Shown: in pieces, positions 37,219 to 46,557 of the stretch
Layout: each line of letters opens with the position of its first letter
Numbering within the stretch: position 1 is the first letter of the stretch
Source of the DNA: Pseudomonadales bacterium
GTDB taxonomy: Bacteria; Pseudomonadota; Gammaproteobacteria; Pseudomonadales; Azotimanducaceae
Length of the DNA: 64,000 nucleotides
Direction of reading: 5' to 3'
Assembly: GCA_041395945.1 (NCBI GenBank)
Contig: JAWKZN010000002.1
Coordinates: forward strand, 744,001 to 808,000
The notes under the pieces: model-generated
What the model saw: only the letters and a program-made list of their open reading frames with translations
The model's database searches: none
Told to the model about the DNA's origin: nothing
Position numbers and translations under genes: made by a program

Positions 37219-39099
37219 TCAGCGACCGAGCAGGCTGCCCATCACACAGCCCACTGCCTCCATGCGATCCTGTGCGGAGAGCGCGCTCTCCGGTGTGTTC
37301 ATCAGCTGGGAGCAGCGGGTACTCCGGCCTGCTTCGGTGTCCGGCAGTAGCGCAGCCAGCTCCCCGCGCCACTGATCCACGTCCAGCGGCCGTTCGCTGG
37401 TGGGATCCTTCACCCGCACGCCCACCAGCGCCTCCCGCTCCGGCCCGATCGCTGCAGGAATCAGCGTGTAGGTCCGGTAGATGCCGTCAGGCCCGGTGAT
37501 CTTGAACTGGTGCTCGTCGTCGAAGAAGCCCGGTTCCTCGTAGCCGTGCACGGTACTGCCGGCAAGTGCCACGTCGCAGAGCAGATCGCCGAGCCGCAGC
37601 GGCTCTCTCTCGAAGCCCATGACCAGCTCGGCGGCGGCATCATCGTCCAGATCCACGCCAGGCAACGCCTGCTCACACTGCCCGCGGCGCTCGGCTGCGG
37701 CCACGGCTGTGGCGATCGCCTGGGCGCGGGTGGCGGCACCCCGGTACAGCTCGCTTTTTGCCGGCGCGTCAATCGCCTTGAGCAGGGTGCGGATCTCCTG
37801 CACGCCCTGCCGAGTCTCGGGAACCTCGTCGAGGAAGTCCTGAACCTCGTCCGCCACGGCTGCGATCCTGGACTGATGGGCCTCGTAGTAGGCGTTCTCG
37901 AAGGCCTGCTTCGCTGCCGCCGCGGGTTGCCGTGCGAGCTTACGGCGCTCCTCCCGGGCAAAAGCCACCAGCTCACGCAGGCCAGCCAGGGTATGGGGGA
38001 ACGCACCGAGGCCGGCCACAGCCTCATCGCTCGCAGCGCTTGCCGCCTGAGCCTGGCGGGCGCCGATGAGCTCCGCCAGCCGGCGGCTGTCTTCCGCCGC
38101 AAGCTGTCGGTAGGCGGGATTGGTGGTCATGGCGGTGAGGCTGGCGCGACCTTCCTCGTTGGCGGGCACACCGGCAATGGTTCGCTCGAGGTCCTTCCAT
38201 ATCCGCTCGCGCGCCTGCCCGGCCACCGACTGCAGGCTGGCCAGCCGCTCTACCGGCACGATGTCGTCAAGGTCCCTGGCCGCCTCAGTCAGGACACCGT
38301 TCACCGTCGCCAGCCCCTCGATGGTGCCCGGCGCGGACGCCAGCCGGCCCTTGAGTTCCGCCAGCACCTCGTCCGTGAGGCTGTCACGCATCTGTTCGAT
38401 GCGCCGGAAATAGCCGTCGGCTTCCTCCTGCGGCAGGATCTGCAGGCTGCCGGCCACCAGTCTTCCCGGCATTGCCGCCGGGTGGCGCATCTGCTCGATT
38501 GGCCGGCGAATCTGCCCGGCGCCCTCCTGACGACCGAAGTCCTGAAGCCGGGCGAGCAGTGCCAGGATCTTCAGCTTCCCGGTGCTCACCGGCAGGCTGT
38601 TCAGCGCATCGAGGTTTCCTGGCACATCCTGCCGGGCCCGGCTCACAGCCTGCAAGGGCTGGCTCATGTGGTACTGCACCACCCTGCGCAGCTCGATGAG
38701 CTGCTTCTGAACGTCGAACCGCTTTGCCTTGGTGGCCACTTTCGTGCACTCGCTGACCGTGGCGTGAAAGGCGCGCTGATCCGCCGTATTCCAGCTCAAC
38801 AGGGGTTTGCCAAAGGTCTCGGCAAAGGCCGGGGCCGCCACTGCCCTGACCAGGGTCAATTCGTTGTCGTTCCGATCTTTCCCCACCCAGCGGTTTATGG
38901 GTACCCGATCCTGCCCGTCAAGGGTCATTGCGAGCCGCTCCATGGCGGCGCAGCCGGGCAGAGAAATTTCGATGGTCGCCGCTGCGGATCCGCCCGGGGC
39001 TCCGCGGGAGGCTGCCTGTACCTCCTGATTCAGGAAAATGCCAGCCCCTCCTGTCAGCGCCATTGCGATTCCCGTCTGCATAAGTACCCTGATTCGCAT
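37219..39099 (-). CDS. Large exported helical protein of unknown function
   Basis: The ATG three codons into the longest frame is chosen because AGGAG lies 9 bp upstream. It gives 626 residues with a signal peptide (IAMALTGGAGIFLNQ, cleavage near VQA). The mature protein is mainly alpha-helical and Ala/Arg/Glu-rich from about residue 100 to 480, like a coiled-coil or repeat scaffold, with a short compact C-terminal part (FKITGPDGIYRTYTLIPAAIG, cysteines in RCSQLM and VGCVMG). No family is recognised. It lies within the block bracketed by the 93-bp repeats and is followed by the fucosidase. Confidence 0.7.
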   Translation of the reverse strand: MRIRVLMQTGIAMALTGGAGIFLNQEVQAASRGAPGGSAAATIEISLPGCAAMERLAMTLDGQDRVPINRWVGKDRNDNELTLVRAVAAPAFAETFGKPLLSWNTADQRAFHATVSECTKVATKAKRFDVQKQLIELRRVVQYHMSQPLQAVSRARQDVPGNLDALNSLPVSTGKLKILALLARLQDFGRQEGAGQIRRPIEQMRHPAAMPGRLVAGSLQILPQEEADGYFRRIEQMRDSLTDEVLAELKGRLASAPGTIEGLATVNGVLTEAARDLDDIVPVERLASLQSVAGQARERIWKDLERTIAGVPANEEGRASLTAMTTNPAYRQLAAEDSRRLAELIGARQAQAASAASDEAVAGLGAFPHTLAGLRELVAFAREERRKLARQPAAAAKQAFENAYYEAHQSRIAAVADEVQDFLDEVPETRQGVQEIRTLLKAIDAPAKSELYRGAATRAQAIATAVAAAERRGQCEQALPGVDLDDDAAAELVMGFEREPLRLGDLLCDVALAGSTVHGYEEPGFFDDEHQFKITGPDGIYRTYTLIPAAIGPEREALVGVRVKDPTSERPLDVDQWRGELAALLPDTEAGRSTRCSQLMNTPESALSAQDRMEAVGCVMGSLLGR

Positions 39100-39128
39100 G
39101 TCCGTCATCTCCTGTCAGTTGTCCTTTG

Positions 39129-39476
39129 TCAGTCGTCCCTGGTGAGCACCAGTCCCATAGATCCCGTCAGCCGATCGGAACGGAGCACGAGCACCACCTC
39201 GCCCCGGCTGCCGGAGATCCGGATCTCATCGCCGCTGTGCCGATAGCGCGCCCGATGAGCCGTATCCGCCACCTGCATGAGCACCGAGCCGTCGGCAGAA
39301 AACACGTACCGCGTGGTGCCGCTGGCGTCGCTGTATGATTCGTCGAGCCCTTGCCCACAGCCGGAACCGGTGAGAAGAAGCATCGTGGAAACGATCTGCC
39401 TTGCGCTCAATGGTGCTGGTTCCCTGGGTGTTGCGAGGCGAGGCACCAGAATCGTCCGGATGAAGAAACCACGCAT
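39129..39476 (-). CDS. Small putative lipoprotein
   Basis: The 115-codon frame has a hydrophobic segment ending in LLLTGSGCGQ, a loose lipobox, then a beta-rich domain (TRYVFSADGSVLMQVADTAH, DEIRISGSRGEVVLVLRSD, GSMGLVLTRDD). It ends 29 bp before the exported helical protein starts on the same strand, so they may form an operon. Translation could also begin at the internal ATG just before LLLTG. Family unknown. Confidence 0.5.
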   Translation of the reverse strand: MRGFFIRTILVPRLATPREPAPLSARQIVSTMLLLTGSGCGQGLDESYSDASGTTRYVFSADGSVLMQVADTAHRARYRHSGDEIRISGSRGEVVLVLRSDRLTGSMGLVLTRDD

Positions 39477-39560
39477 CGTGAGGTATCGGCAGTTAAGGCC
39501 AGTAACCGGCAGATTGGTCCCGGACGGGAATCGGATTGAAGTTTCGTAGACAGGTTCACA

Positions 39561-41534
39561 GTGGCTGACAGCAGAAAACGTGGCGTGCGGGCTTCCCGCA
39601 TCCGACTGGAACAGGCGATGCGGGAGGCCGAACTGCCTCGTCTCACCCAGGCAGCGCTCGCCGAGCGGATCGCCGACCTGGAAGCGCTGGAGACAGCGCC
39701 GCGGGACATGGTCAGCCGCGTGTTTCGCGAGCAGCCCGTGGATCCCCAGTCCATCGAGCGGGTGGCCCGGGCGCTCGGCGTGCCGACCCATACGCTGTAC
39801 CTGACGAGCACGGATCCGCCCCTCGCCGCTGGCCAACCGGGGCCGGTGGACGATGCAGAGACTGGTTCCGCCCCGGAGCTCAAGCCTGCCCGCTGGCGGT
39901 GGTTCCTGTTGATGTGCGTTGCCGGCGCGGTGCTCTTTCTCGGCGCAACCGTGACTTTTCGCTGGGATGAGGTGAACTGCCGGCTGCGTGCGCTGACGTC
40001 GACCGCCACCATCGAAGAAGGCCGGCTGGGTGTGCTGATCGCCCGGTTCGAGGGAGATCAGCACGCTCAGGCCCAGCGCTTCGTTGCCGACCGGTTTCTC
40101 GATGACGCTGCACTGGCGCCCTTCCTTTCTGTGGTGACGCTCTGCGACACCTACAGCGATGCAGGGCCCGGAGACCGGCGGGTCAGGCTCGACGGAATTC
40201 GCGGCGCTGCCCAGCGGCAGCTGGCGCGGGCCGGCGCCCACGTGCTGCTCTGGGGAGAACGTCTGGGAGATGTGGTCAATCTGCGGCTCGTCTCCACGCG
40301 GACGGATCTGTCGCCGCAGCAGGTGGAGCTCGGAGGCAAGTCGGTAACGGTGGACGAGCGGTTTCTAGAGATTCCACTGGACATCGCCAGGCCTGAGCTG
40401 AGCCTGCCGGACCTGAAGAAGCTGTCGCTGACACTGATGCAGCTCGGGGCGGACACCCTGAACGACCGCCGCAACAATGCCATGGCGAGCTACCGGTCTT
40501 CCATAGAGTGGCTGCAGGCCTCCGTTGTCACCGACCGCAATCTGCGCAGCAGCATTCGAAGTGAGATGGATCCCACCCGCTGGGCGCTGGTCAACGCTCA
40601 GCTTTGCTACAAGTACCGGTTGCTGGGCGACTACGAGTCCTCCCAGGAGCATTACGAGTCCGCCATCGCCGCCTGCGAGGCGGTGCTCGAGGTCAGACCC
40701 CAGGCGGAATTTCCGCAGGACTGGGCGGCGGTCAAAACCAATCTCGGCTCGGCCTGGTTGAGGCTGCATGCCTATGCCCCCACCCTGGAACTGGCCGTGG
40801 AACGACTGCAGCGGGCCGGTATCGAGATCGAGTCCGCAGCCGAAGTCATCGACCGCCAGGTGACCCCGCAGCTGTGGGCGGTGAACCGACGGATCCTGGG
40901 GACGATCCTCATCCGTCTGGGGGAACTCGGCACCGGGCCCGAATCATCGGACCTCTTCGACCGGGGCGTCGCCGAGCTGCAGGCAGCCCTGGATGTACAG
41001 CGCCCGGAATACCAGCCGCTGGATTGGGCGCTTACCCAGCAGAACATCTGCCTCGCCATGTATCAGCACGGCGCCCGGCTGGGACAGGACGGGCTGGCCA
41101 TGGTCCGGGAGGCGATCAACCGGTGCCAGGAGGCGGCAAGCTGGTTGTCGCCTGGCACCGCCGCGCTGAGCTGGGCCATGGTGCAGAACAACATTGCCGC
41201 CAGTACCGCGACTCTGGCTCAGCTCGAGGGAGATCCGGATCTACTCACCCGGGCGGCGGAAGCGTTCCGGGAAGCCGCACGCGTTTACACCCGGGACCGG
41301 GTACCCGTGAACTGGGCAGAGGTGGAGGTGAACCTCGGAGAGCTCACCTGTAACCTGGCGCTCATGCGTGGTGAGCCGGCACTGCTCGACGAGGCCATCG
41401 TGCACGTTCAGGCTGCCCTCGAGGTGTTCCTCGAACATGGGATCGCACGTTACCAGCGGCATGCGGAGCATCTTCTCGCAAACCTGGATGCCTGTGATCG
41501 AGAGGCGGTGGTCAGCTGTCGGTGTGGTGACTGA
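39561..41534 (+). CDS. HTH-transmembrane-TolB/TPR-like sensor protein
   Basis: The start is GTG; the product has 657 residues. Residues about 10-85 form a Cro/CI-like helix-turn-helix (LTQAALAERI, SIERVARALGVPTHTLY). One transmembrane helix follows (WRWFLLMCVAGAVLFLGATV, about 112-131). Outside is a TolB/FlgO-like fold (GRLGVLIARFEGD, AGAHVLLWGERLGD) and then at least five TPR-like repeats with a W-A-x(3)-N pattern (DWAAVKTNLGSAW, LDWALTQQNICLAMY, LSWAMVQNNIAAST, VNWAEVEVNLGELT). The layout suggests a membrane-bound one-component regulator, probably of the divergent genes. Confidence 0.72.
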   Translation: MADSRKRGVRASRIRLEQAMREAELPRLTQAALAERIADLEALETAPRDMVSRVFREQPVDPQSIERVARALGVPTHTLYLTSTDPPLAAGQPGPVDDAETGSAPELKPARWRWFLLMCVAGAVLFLGATVTFRWDEVNCRLRALTSTATIEEGRLGVLIARFEGDQHAQAQRFVADRFLDDAALAPFLSVVTLCDTYSDAGPGDRRVRLDGIRGAAQRQLARAGAHVLLWGERLGDVVNLRLVSTRTDLSPQQVELGGKSVTVDERFLEIPLDIARPELSLPDLKKLSLTLMQLGADTLNDRRNNAMASYRSSIEWLQASVVTDRNLRSSIRSEMDPTRWALVNAQLCYKYRLLGDYESSQEHYESAIAACEAVLEVRPQAEFPQDWAAVKTNLGSAWLRLHAYAPTLELAVERLQRAGIEIESAAEVIDRQVTPQLWAVNRRILGTILIRLGELGTGPESSDLFDRGVAELQAALDVQRPEYQPLDWALTQQNICLAMYQHGARLGQDGLAMVREAINRCQEAASWLSPGTAALSWAMVQNNIAASTATLAQLEGDPDLLTRAAEAFREAARVYTRDRVPVNWAEVEVNLGELTCNLALMRGEPALLDEAIVHVQAALEVFLEHGIARYQRHAEHLLANLDACDREAVVSCRCGD

Positions 41535-41545
41535 GCGGCTGCCAG

Positions 41546-41628
41546 ATGAAGATGCCAGCTGCGGCATCCTCATACCAGGCCGGCAGCGGATGTCGGGCGA
41601 CCGACGCCAGGTTCGATTCATACTTCAT
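41546..41628 (-). pseudogene. Fucosidase 5' fragment
   Basis: From an ATG at 41628 the frame encodes the same first 22 residues as the intact fucosidase, then DAAAGIFIW instead of DAKFGIFIHW, and then runs into unrelated sequence. It starts 11 bp after the dipeptidase stop codon, where an intact fucosidase would be expected to begin if the genes once formed an operon. Confidence 0.8.
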
Positions 41629-41638
41629 GGTCGAGTGC
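41546..41638 (-). repeat. 93-bp direct repeat, copy 2
   Basis: Second copy of the fucosidase 5' segment (see 36940-37032), located between the HTH-TPR gene and the dipeptidase stop codon. One edge falls 1 bp before the dipeptidase stop, the other at the end of the GIFIW-coding bases. Confidence 0.9.
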
Positions 41639-41639
41639 T

Positions 41640-42965
41640 CTATGGACGCGCAGCGGCAGTCTGCTCAGCCTTGCGCCACACCCGAAGAAAGTTGCCGCCC
41701 CAGATTTTTTCGACATCCTGGGCGCTGTAACCTCGCTTCAGGAGACCGATCGTCACATTCAACGCTTCACTGGCGTCGCTGAATCCGGGGATCTCGCTGC
41801 CATGATTGAAATCGGTGCCGATCCCGACATGATCGACACCGATGCGCTTTACGATGTAATCGAGGTGATCGAGCATGTCATCGAGACTTCCCGGACCAAT
41901 GAGTTCGCTGACCGCGCTGAGAAATTCTGCCTGTGCTGCGGGGTCATCAATCTCCCAGTAAAGCTCGAAGGGATACAGGTAGTCTTCCGTGACACCCGCA
42001 TCCCGCCGTGCGGCTCTGATGTTCGCATCCAGCGCAGGATCGGCGGAGTTGAACAGATAGCCTCGAAAAGGCGCAACGTGAATGACCCCACCTGTTGCGC
42101 CGATGCGGTCGATTTCCTCATCCGACAGATTCCGGCTCACACTCGACAGCGCCTGCACATTGGAATGACTCGCGATGACCGGCGCGCGGGACAGATCCAT
42201 CACCTGCAGGGCGGCCTGTTGCGACAGCTGGGAGATGTCTACAACCCCCCCGAGCATGTTGATCCGTTCGATCGCCGCCACACCCAGCGCAGACAATCCA
42301 CCATGCTCTGCGGTAGGTTCATGAGTCCCGGTCTCGCTTAAAAAAAGTGGTCGCGAAGAGTCCGCGAAGTCGTTGTGACCCATATGAGTCAATGCAAAAA
42401 CACGGACACCGGACTGGTAGAGTTCATCAATTGAATCCACTTCCGTGCCCAGTATCAGCGCATTCTGCAACCCGAGGATCAATGAAAGCCCGCCGTCGGC
42501 GTGCGCCGCCTCGAGTTCATCGACTGTGCGTGGAATGACCGCATTGTTTGCCGGATCTGCTGCCAGCGTGACGACCGCAGCAAGCTTCTCATCGGCGATC
42601 TGACGCGCTGCCGCATAGCCTTCCGGCGTTCTCGGTCCCGGGCCTACGGCCACCGACATCACCACTGCATTCACACCACCTGTCCGCATTTTCTCCGGCG
42701 CCACTCTCGAGACCCCATCCGGCCCTGCATAACGCGAAGGACTTCCCGCGATCTCGATGTCCGCATGGGCGTCCAGCACAAGTGCGGCGTGATGCACTGC
42801 CCGGGCGCGCGCGAGGAACGCCTCTGCACTCTCCACAGGCTGTGCCACGGGCTGTACCACCTCCGCCGCATCCTCGGTCGGTTGCGAACAGGCCGACAGC
42901 AGAATCACCAGAAAAACAGACAGGCCCGCAACGGCCGGAGATTTCGATTTCAACTTGCCGATCAC
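41640..42965 (-). CDS. Membrane dipeptidase (peptidase M19), lipoprotein
   Basis: A GTG start with AGGAG 7 bp upstream gives 441 residues. The signal peptide ends in a lipobox LLSACS, so the protein is a lipoprotein. The M19 motifs are visible: LDAHADIEI (HxD zinc ligands), LGLQNAL with a nearby acid, FALTHMGHNDFADS, IASHSNVQALSSVSRNL and VGIGTDFNHG. Renal-dipeptidase-type enzymes hydrolyse dipeptides, often with a D-residue. Its stop codon abuts the 93-bp repeat. Confidence 0.87.
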   Translation of the reverse strand: MIGKLKSKSPAVAGLSVFLVILLSACSQPTEDAAEVVQPVAQPVESAEAFLARARAVHHAALVLDAHADIEIAGSPSRYAGPDGVSRVAPEKMRTGGVNAVVMSVAVGPGPRTPEGYAAARQIADEKLAAVVTLAADPANNAVIPRTVDELEAAHADGGLSLILGLQNALILGTEVDSIDELYQSGVRVFALTHMGHNDFADSSRPLFLSETGTHEPTAEHGGLSALGVAAIERINMLGGVVDISQLSQQAALQVMDLSRAPVIASHSNVQALSSVSRNLSDEEIDRIGATGGVIHVAPFRGYLFNSADPALDANIRAARRDAGVTEDYLYPFELYWEIDDPAAQAEFLSAVSELIGPGSLDDMLDHLDYIVKRIGVDHVGIGTDFNHGSEIPGFSDASEALNVTIGLLKRGYSAQDVEKIWGGNFLRVWRKAEQTAAARP

Positions 42966-43074
42966 AGGCGCGCTCCTGATTCCAGTTTGAGAGACAACCA
43001 CTAGAGTTCTATTTCTACGCCAGGTCAACACGCAACTTCCCGCGATCTCGTCTCCCGCCAGGAAAGCTGCATCC

Positions 43075-44292
43075 TCAAGCGTCTGAGCCTGATTCCTCTG
43101 CAGCCAGCAGACGGCGTACATTCCACAGCTTCGATCGGGTCAGCAGGAGGACCTGCACGCAGGCCATACCGAGAACGGGTACCAGCACCGCACCGCGTGT
43201 GCCGAACTGCCCCACACACCAGCCGAGCCCGATGCTGCCGATGGGTGTACCGCCCGCCATGCCGAGGGAATAAACCGACATCAGTCGCGCGCGATGACTT
43301 GCGGGAGACGCCTCCTGCACGATGGCGCGGGACATGGTCATGCTGATGCCACCACACAATCCCCACAGATACACGACCAGGTAAAATCCCCACAGGGGCA
43401 GTTCGAAGTGCAGCAGTGAGAGAATGGCGATGCTGCAAATATTGCCGAGCAGCAGCCCGCGCCCGGGTCGCTCCAGCCCGCCGCGCCGCATCAGCCAGAA
43501 AATCGTGGTGCAGGTGCCCGCCATGTTGGTGCCGAACACCAGCGCAATGCCCCCCGCGCTGCCGAGATAGAGGTCCCGGACCATCAGCGGCAGGATCACC
43601 ATGAAGGTACCGACAAAAAACACACCGATAGAGAATGTGAGCACCAGCGCGGGCCGGATCGCCTCTGAACGCCAGGCCACCGACAGACCTTCGCCGATTT
43701 CCCGCAGTGGATGACCTCGTGGCCTTACGGCGGCCTTTGGCAGTTTCGGGATCCGGCGGGTCGCCAGTGCGGCTGCGAGCAGGCAGACAGCCTGGGCACT
43801 CATCAGTACTGCAGGTCCGAGCTGGTCTGCACTGGAACCGATACCGAAGCCGAGAATCTGCACACCGAACTGCACGCCGATGGTCAGTGTCACCACCCGT
43901 TGAATTTCATGGCCGGCGACTCGATTGAGCAGTGCGTCCCGTGCCGGTTGCGCGAACGCGGCAAAACAGCCACCAACGAATGCCCAGCCCAGCAGGACTT
44001 CATAAACGATGAGGTCAGCGACCACGAGCATCGCCATGATGAGCGGTGGAGCGATCATGGCGAACTGCAGGCGTATCAGCAGCTGACGCTGGTCCACCCG
44101 ATCGCCGATGAGGCCGCCCCAGAGTATGAGCAACAGCATGGGAAGCTGGCCCGCCGTCTGGGCGAGGCCGACCCGCTCCGGGGATTCGTGCAGAAACACG
44201 GCGACCAGCCAGGGATACAACACCATCTGAATGCCACCGGGTACGAGGAACAGAGCAGTGCCGGTGAGATACCAGCGCAGGCCCGGATTCAT
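43075..44292 (-). CDS. MFS transporter (EntS/DUF894-like)
   Basis: The 405-residue protein has about 12 membrane segments, with the motif-A-like WGGLIGDRVDQRQLL between helices 2 and 3 and its repeat-half equivalent before GMAGGTPIGSIGLGW. The pattern matches the enterobactin-exporter-like subgroup of MFS. Substrate unknown. Confidence 0.83.
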   Translation of the reverse strand: MNPGLRWYLTGTALFLVPGGIQMVLYPWLVAVFLHESPERVGLAQTAGQLPMLLLILWGGLIGDRVDQRQLLIRLQFAMIAPPLIMAMLVVADLIVYEVLLGWAFVGGCFAAFAQPARDALLNRVAGHEIQRVVTLTIGVQFGVQILGFGIGSSADQLGPAVLMSAQAVCLLAAALATRRIPKLPKAAVRPRGHPLREIGEGLSVAWRSEAIRPALVLTFSIGVFFVGTFMVILPLMVRDLYLGSAGGIALVFGTNMAGTCTTIFWLMRRGGLERPGRGLLLGNICSIAILSLLHFELPLWGFYLVVYLWGLCGGISMTMSRAIVQEASPASHRARLMSVYSLGMAGGTPIGSIGLGWCVGQFGTRGAVLVPVLGMACVQVLLLTRSKLWNVRRLLAAEESGSDA

Positions 44293-44357
44293 CGGTTGCT
44301 CCCTCCGAACCGGCCTGGCGGCGGGGTTATCGGCGTTGCAGACACATACAATTACGG

Positions 44358-45215
44358 TCAGGCCAGATCTTCGAGCAGAATCCGGGTACCGAAGACCGAC
44401 GCCGCGTCTACCTCAAGCGGCCCCGGCTGCCCGCCATCGTCTGACACTTCGATCCCACGCTCACCGAGACTGGCAACCGCCGTGGCGGCATCACTGACCT
44501 GCAGTACCAGGGCATACATACCTTCGCCGCGTGTGGCCAGGTGTGTGGCGATCGAGGCTGCAAACGGGCACTGGGGATCCGCAACACTGACCAGTTCGAT
44601 CACACCCCCGGCAGGCGGCCGGACGGTCACGGAACTGACGCCTCTGCGGGCGTCCCGTGCTGGCGCGGCGACAGGCAGGCCGAGGCCTGCACCGTAAACG
44701 GCGCTGGCTGCTTCGAGATCCCGCACCGCGATGATGACCCTGCATACACCGGTCAGCCCCAGAGATCGGTCCTCCCGCTGCTGAATCTGCTCGGGTACCG
44801 CCTGGAACGAATTCACCGGATACACGCGGATCAGCACACCGTTGGTCGAGTTGGGGTGCACATCGCGTCCGGCGGCCCCCGCCATCAGCGGCAGCACATT
44901 GAGGCCGCGGCCGCGCAGCAGATCGGCCTCGGCATCGGGATCCGGCGCTTCGAGCATCAGCGCAAAAAGGCCTTCGCCGCGGCGATCAAGAAATTTCTGC
45001 AGACTCTGGCTCAGAGGGGTTGCCGGATCTGCCGGTGACATGAGTTCGATGTTACTGCCGCCTGCCGGCACGCAAAGTGCCAGCTTTGCACCCAGGCCCG
45101 GCACGCTGTCGGAGGAGATATCCACCAGCGGCATGCCGAACCGGTCCCGGAAGACACTCACGAGGGCATCGAAGTCCCGGGCGGCGATGGCGATTCTGGG
45201 CATGGCGGTGATCAT
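44358..45215 (-). CDS. Two-domain VOC (glyoxalase/bleomycin-resistance fold) protein
   Basis: The ATG behind GGGAGA gives 285 residues with two tandem VOC modules. Module 1 runs from RIAIAARDFDALVSVFRDRFGMPLVD; module 2 runs from RVIIAVRDLEAASAVYGAGLGLPV. Each ends with a GEGLFAL/GEGMYAL strand pair. Such proteins are isomerases, lyases or dioxygenases acting on small acids or CoA esters; metal ligands are not confidently assigned. Confidence 0.8.
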   Translation of the reverse strand: MITAMPRIAIAARDFDALVSVFRDRFGMPLVDISSDSVPGLGAKLALCVPAGGSNIELMSPADPATPLSQSLQKFLDRRGEGLFALMLEAPDPDAEADLLRGRGLNVLPLMAGAAGRDVHPNSTNGVLIRVYPVNSFQAVPEQIQQREDRSLGLTGVCRVIIAVRDLEAASAVYGAGLGLPVAAPARDARRGVSSVTVRPPAGGVIELVSVADPQCPFAASIATHLATRGEGMYALVLQVSDAATAVASLGERGIEVSDDGGQPGPLEVDAASVFGTRILLEDLA

Positions 45216-45479
45216 GGTGCTCTCCCTTGTTTTCCGTCTGATAACCTTCGGACCGATCTTCGGTCCGGTCGCCCCGGGGACAACCCTGGTCGTCGATGAA
45301 GATCCTCTCCGGGACAATTCCACACCGTCCGACTCGCGGTCAATACAGGTCTTAAACCAAAACCTGGTATTAAAGTGGTGCCATCGGAGCCATGTTTCAG
45401 CAATTGCTGCTGATTCGCAGGTGCGGGACCGGCGCCTAAGGGGCGATACTTGGGTTCGAAAAGAATAGAAGGGAATGAC

Positions 45480-46298
45480 ATGAGTTTCGAGACAGTGCTC
45501 TACGAAGTTGCCGACCAGGTCTGCACCATCACGTTTAATCGGCCGGAGAAGATGAACACCTGGAACGCCACCGTGGCCGCAGAACTCAGCGAGGCCCTGC
45601 AGCAGGCCAACGCCGATCCGGATGTTCGGGCTGTGATCATCACCGGCGCCGGCCGGGCCTTCTGCGCCGGTGCGGATCTGCAGGGGGGCGCTGGCACCTT
45701 CGCCAACCGGGAGCGCCGTGGCGGGGCAGAGGAAAACGTGGGCCGCAACCTGCGCAATCTGTTTCCCAATGAGATCGACAAGCCAGTGATCGCCGCCATC
45801 AACGGACCTGCGGTCGGGGTGGGGATGACCTACCCGATGCTGTGTGACATTCGTCTGGCGTCAGAAAGGGCCAAAATGGGTTTCGTATTCACTCGCCGCG
45901 GCATGATGCCGGAACTCGCCGCTCACCTGATCGTGCAGCGGGTGGCCGGCTTCTCCAACGCAGCGGATCTGCTTCTGTCCGGGCGGATCTTCACAGGTGC
46001 GGAAGCGGCGGAGATGGGACTGGTTTCAAAAGTGCTGCCCCATGACGAGCTGCTGCCGACTGCCAGAGCGATGGCACGGGACTATGTGAACACCGCGCCA
46101 GCGTCTGTGGCGATCACCAAGCGGCTGCTATGGAAGGGCCTCGACTCCAACCCGGCGGACATGATGAAGCTCGAAGGTCCGGCCTTCGCCTGGCTCGGCA
46201 ACCAGGCCGACGCCAGGGAAGGCATTGTGTCATTCCTGGAAAAGCGACCACCCGTCTGGTCGCTGACGCCGGAAGATATCCCGGATGATCTGCTTTGA
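45480..46298 (+). CDS. Enoyl-CoA hydratase family protein
   Basis: The ATG behind AAGGGA gives 272 residues. Oxyanion-hole motifs are FCAGADLQGG and NGPAVGVGMTYPMLCDIRLAS; the active-site helix reads FVFTRRGMMPELAAHLIVQRV, which has a glutamate in the position of the second catalytic acid. It is one of four crotonase-family genes in this window and is the last gene before the IS-bounded island. Confidence 0.87.
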   Translation: MSFETVLYEVADQVCTITFNRPEKMNTWNATVAAELSEALQQANADPDVRAVIITGAGRAFCAGADLQGGAGTFANRERRGGAEENVGRNLRNLFPNEIDKPVIAAINGPAVGVGMTYPMLCDIRLASERAKMGFVFTRRGMMPELAAHLIVQRVAGFSNAADLLLSGRIFTGAEAAEMGLVSKVLPHDELLPTARAMARDYVNTAPASVAITKRLLWKGLDSNPADMMKLEGPAFAWLGNQADAREGIVSFLEKRPPVWSLTPEDIPDDLL

Positions 46299-46406
46299 TA
46301 GAAACGAATCGCCGCTCGGCATCTTGGAGCATCTCTGTCGCAAGCTCCGCGGCTCTGCTGGAAGCAAGCCGTACCGAATTGAGTTGATTGTCGCAACTCC
46401 GTTCGG

Positions 46407-46553
46407 TCACGCAGCATCCAGATCTCGGCGGCTTGCCCGCGTCGGTGCAGTGGCGATTTCCGCCATACAGAAAAACCACCAGGCGAATGCGGCGCCAACA
46501 AGCGCATAGAGTCTTGCGGCGGTGGACTGCCTGCGGATCAGGCTGCCTGCAGC
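46407..46553 (-). pseudogene. C-terminal remnant of a membrane protein cut by IS copy A
   Basis: On the minus strand a 48-codon frame begins exactly at the CTAG flanking the IS and ends at a TGA. It encodes IRRQSTAARLYALVGAAFAW and a following transmembrane-like stretch WFFCMAEIA with a basic tail. Composition and position suggest the C-terminal end of a membrane protein whose upstream part is missing. Family not recognised. Confidence 0.4.
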
Positions 46554-46557
46554 CTAG
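46554..46557. repeat. Flanking CTAG (left) of IS copy A
   Basis: CTAG precedes the left terminal repeat. The right flank (47448-47451) is TTAG, so the pair is not a perfect target duplication. Confidence 0.6.

Noticed and set aside
39129..40241. A 370-codon minus-strand frame as one large gene
   Set aside because: Only the last 115 codons look like protein; the rest is antisense to the HTH-TPR gene.
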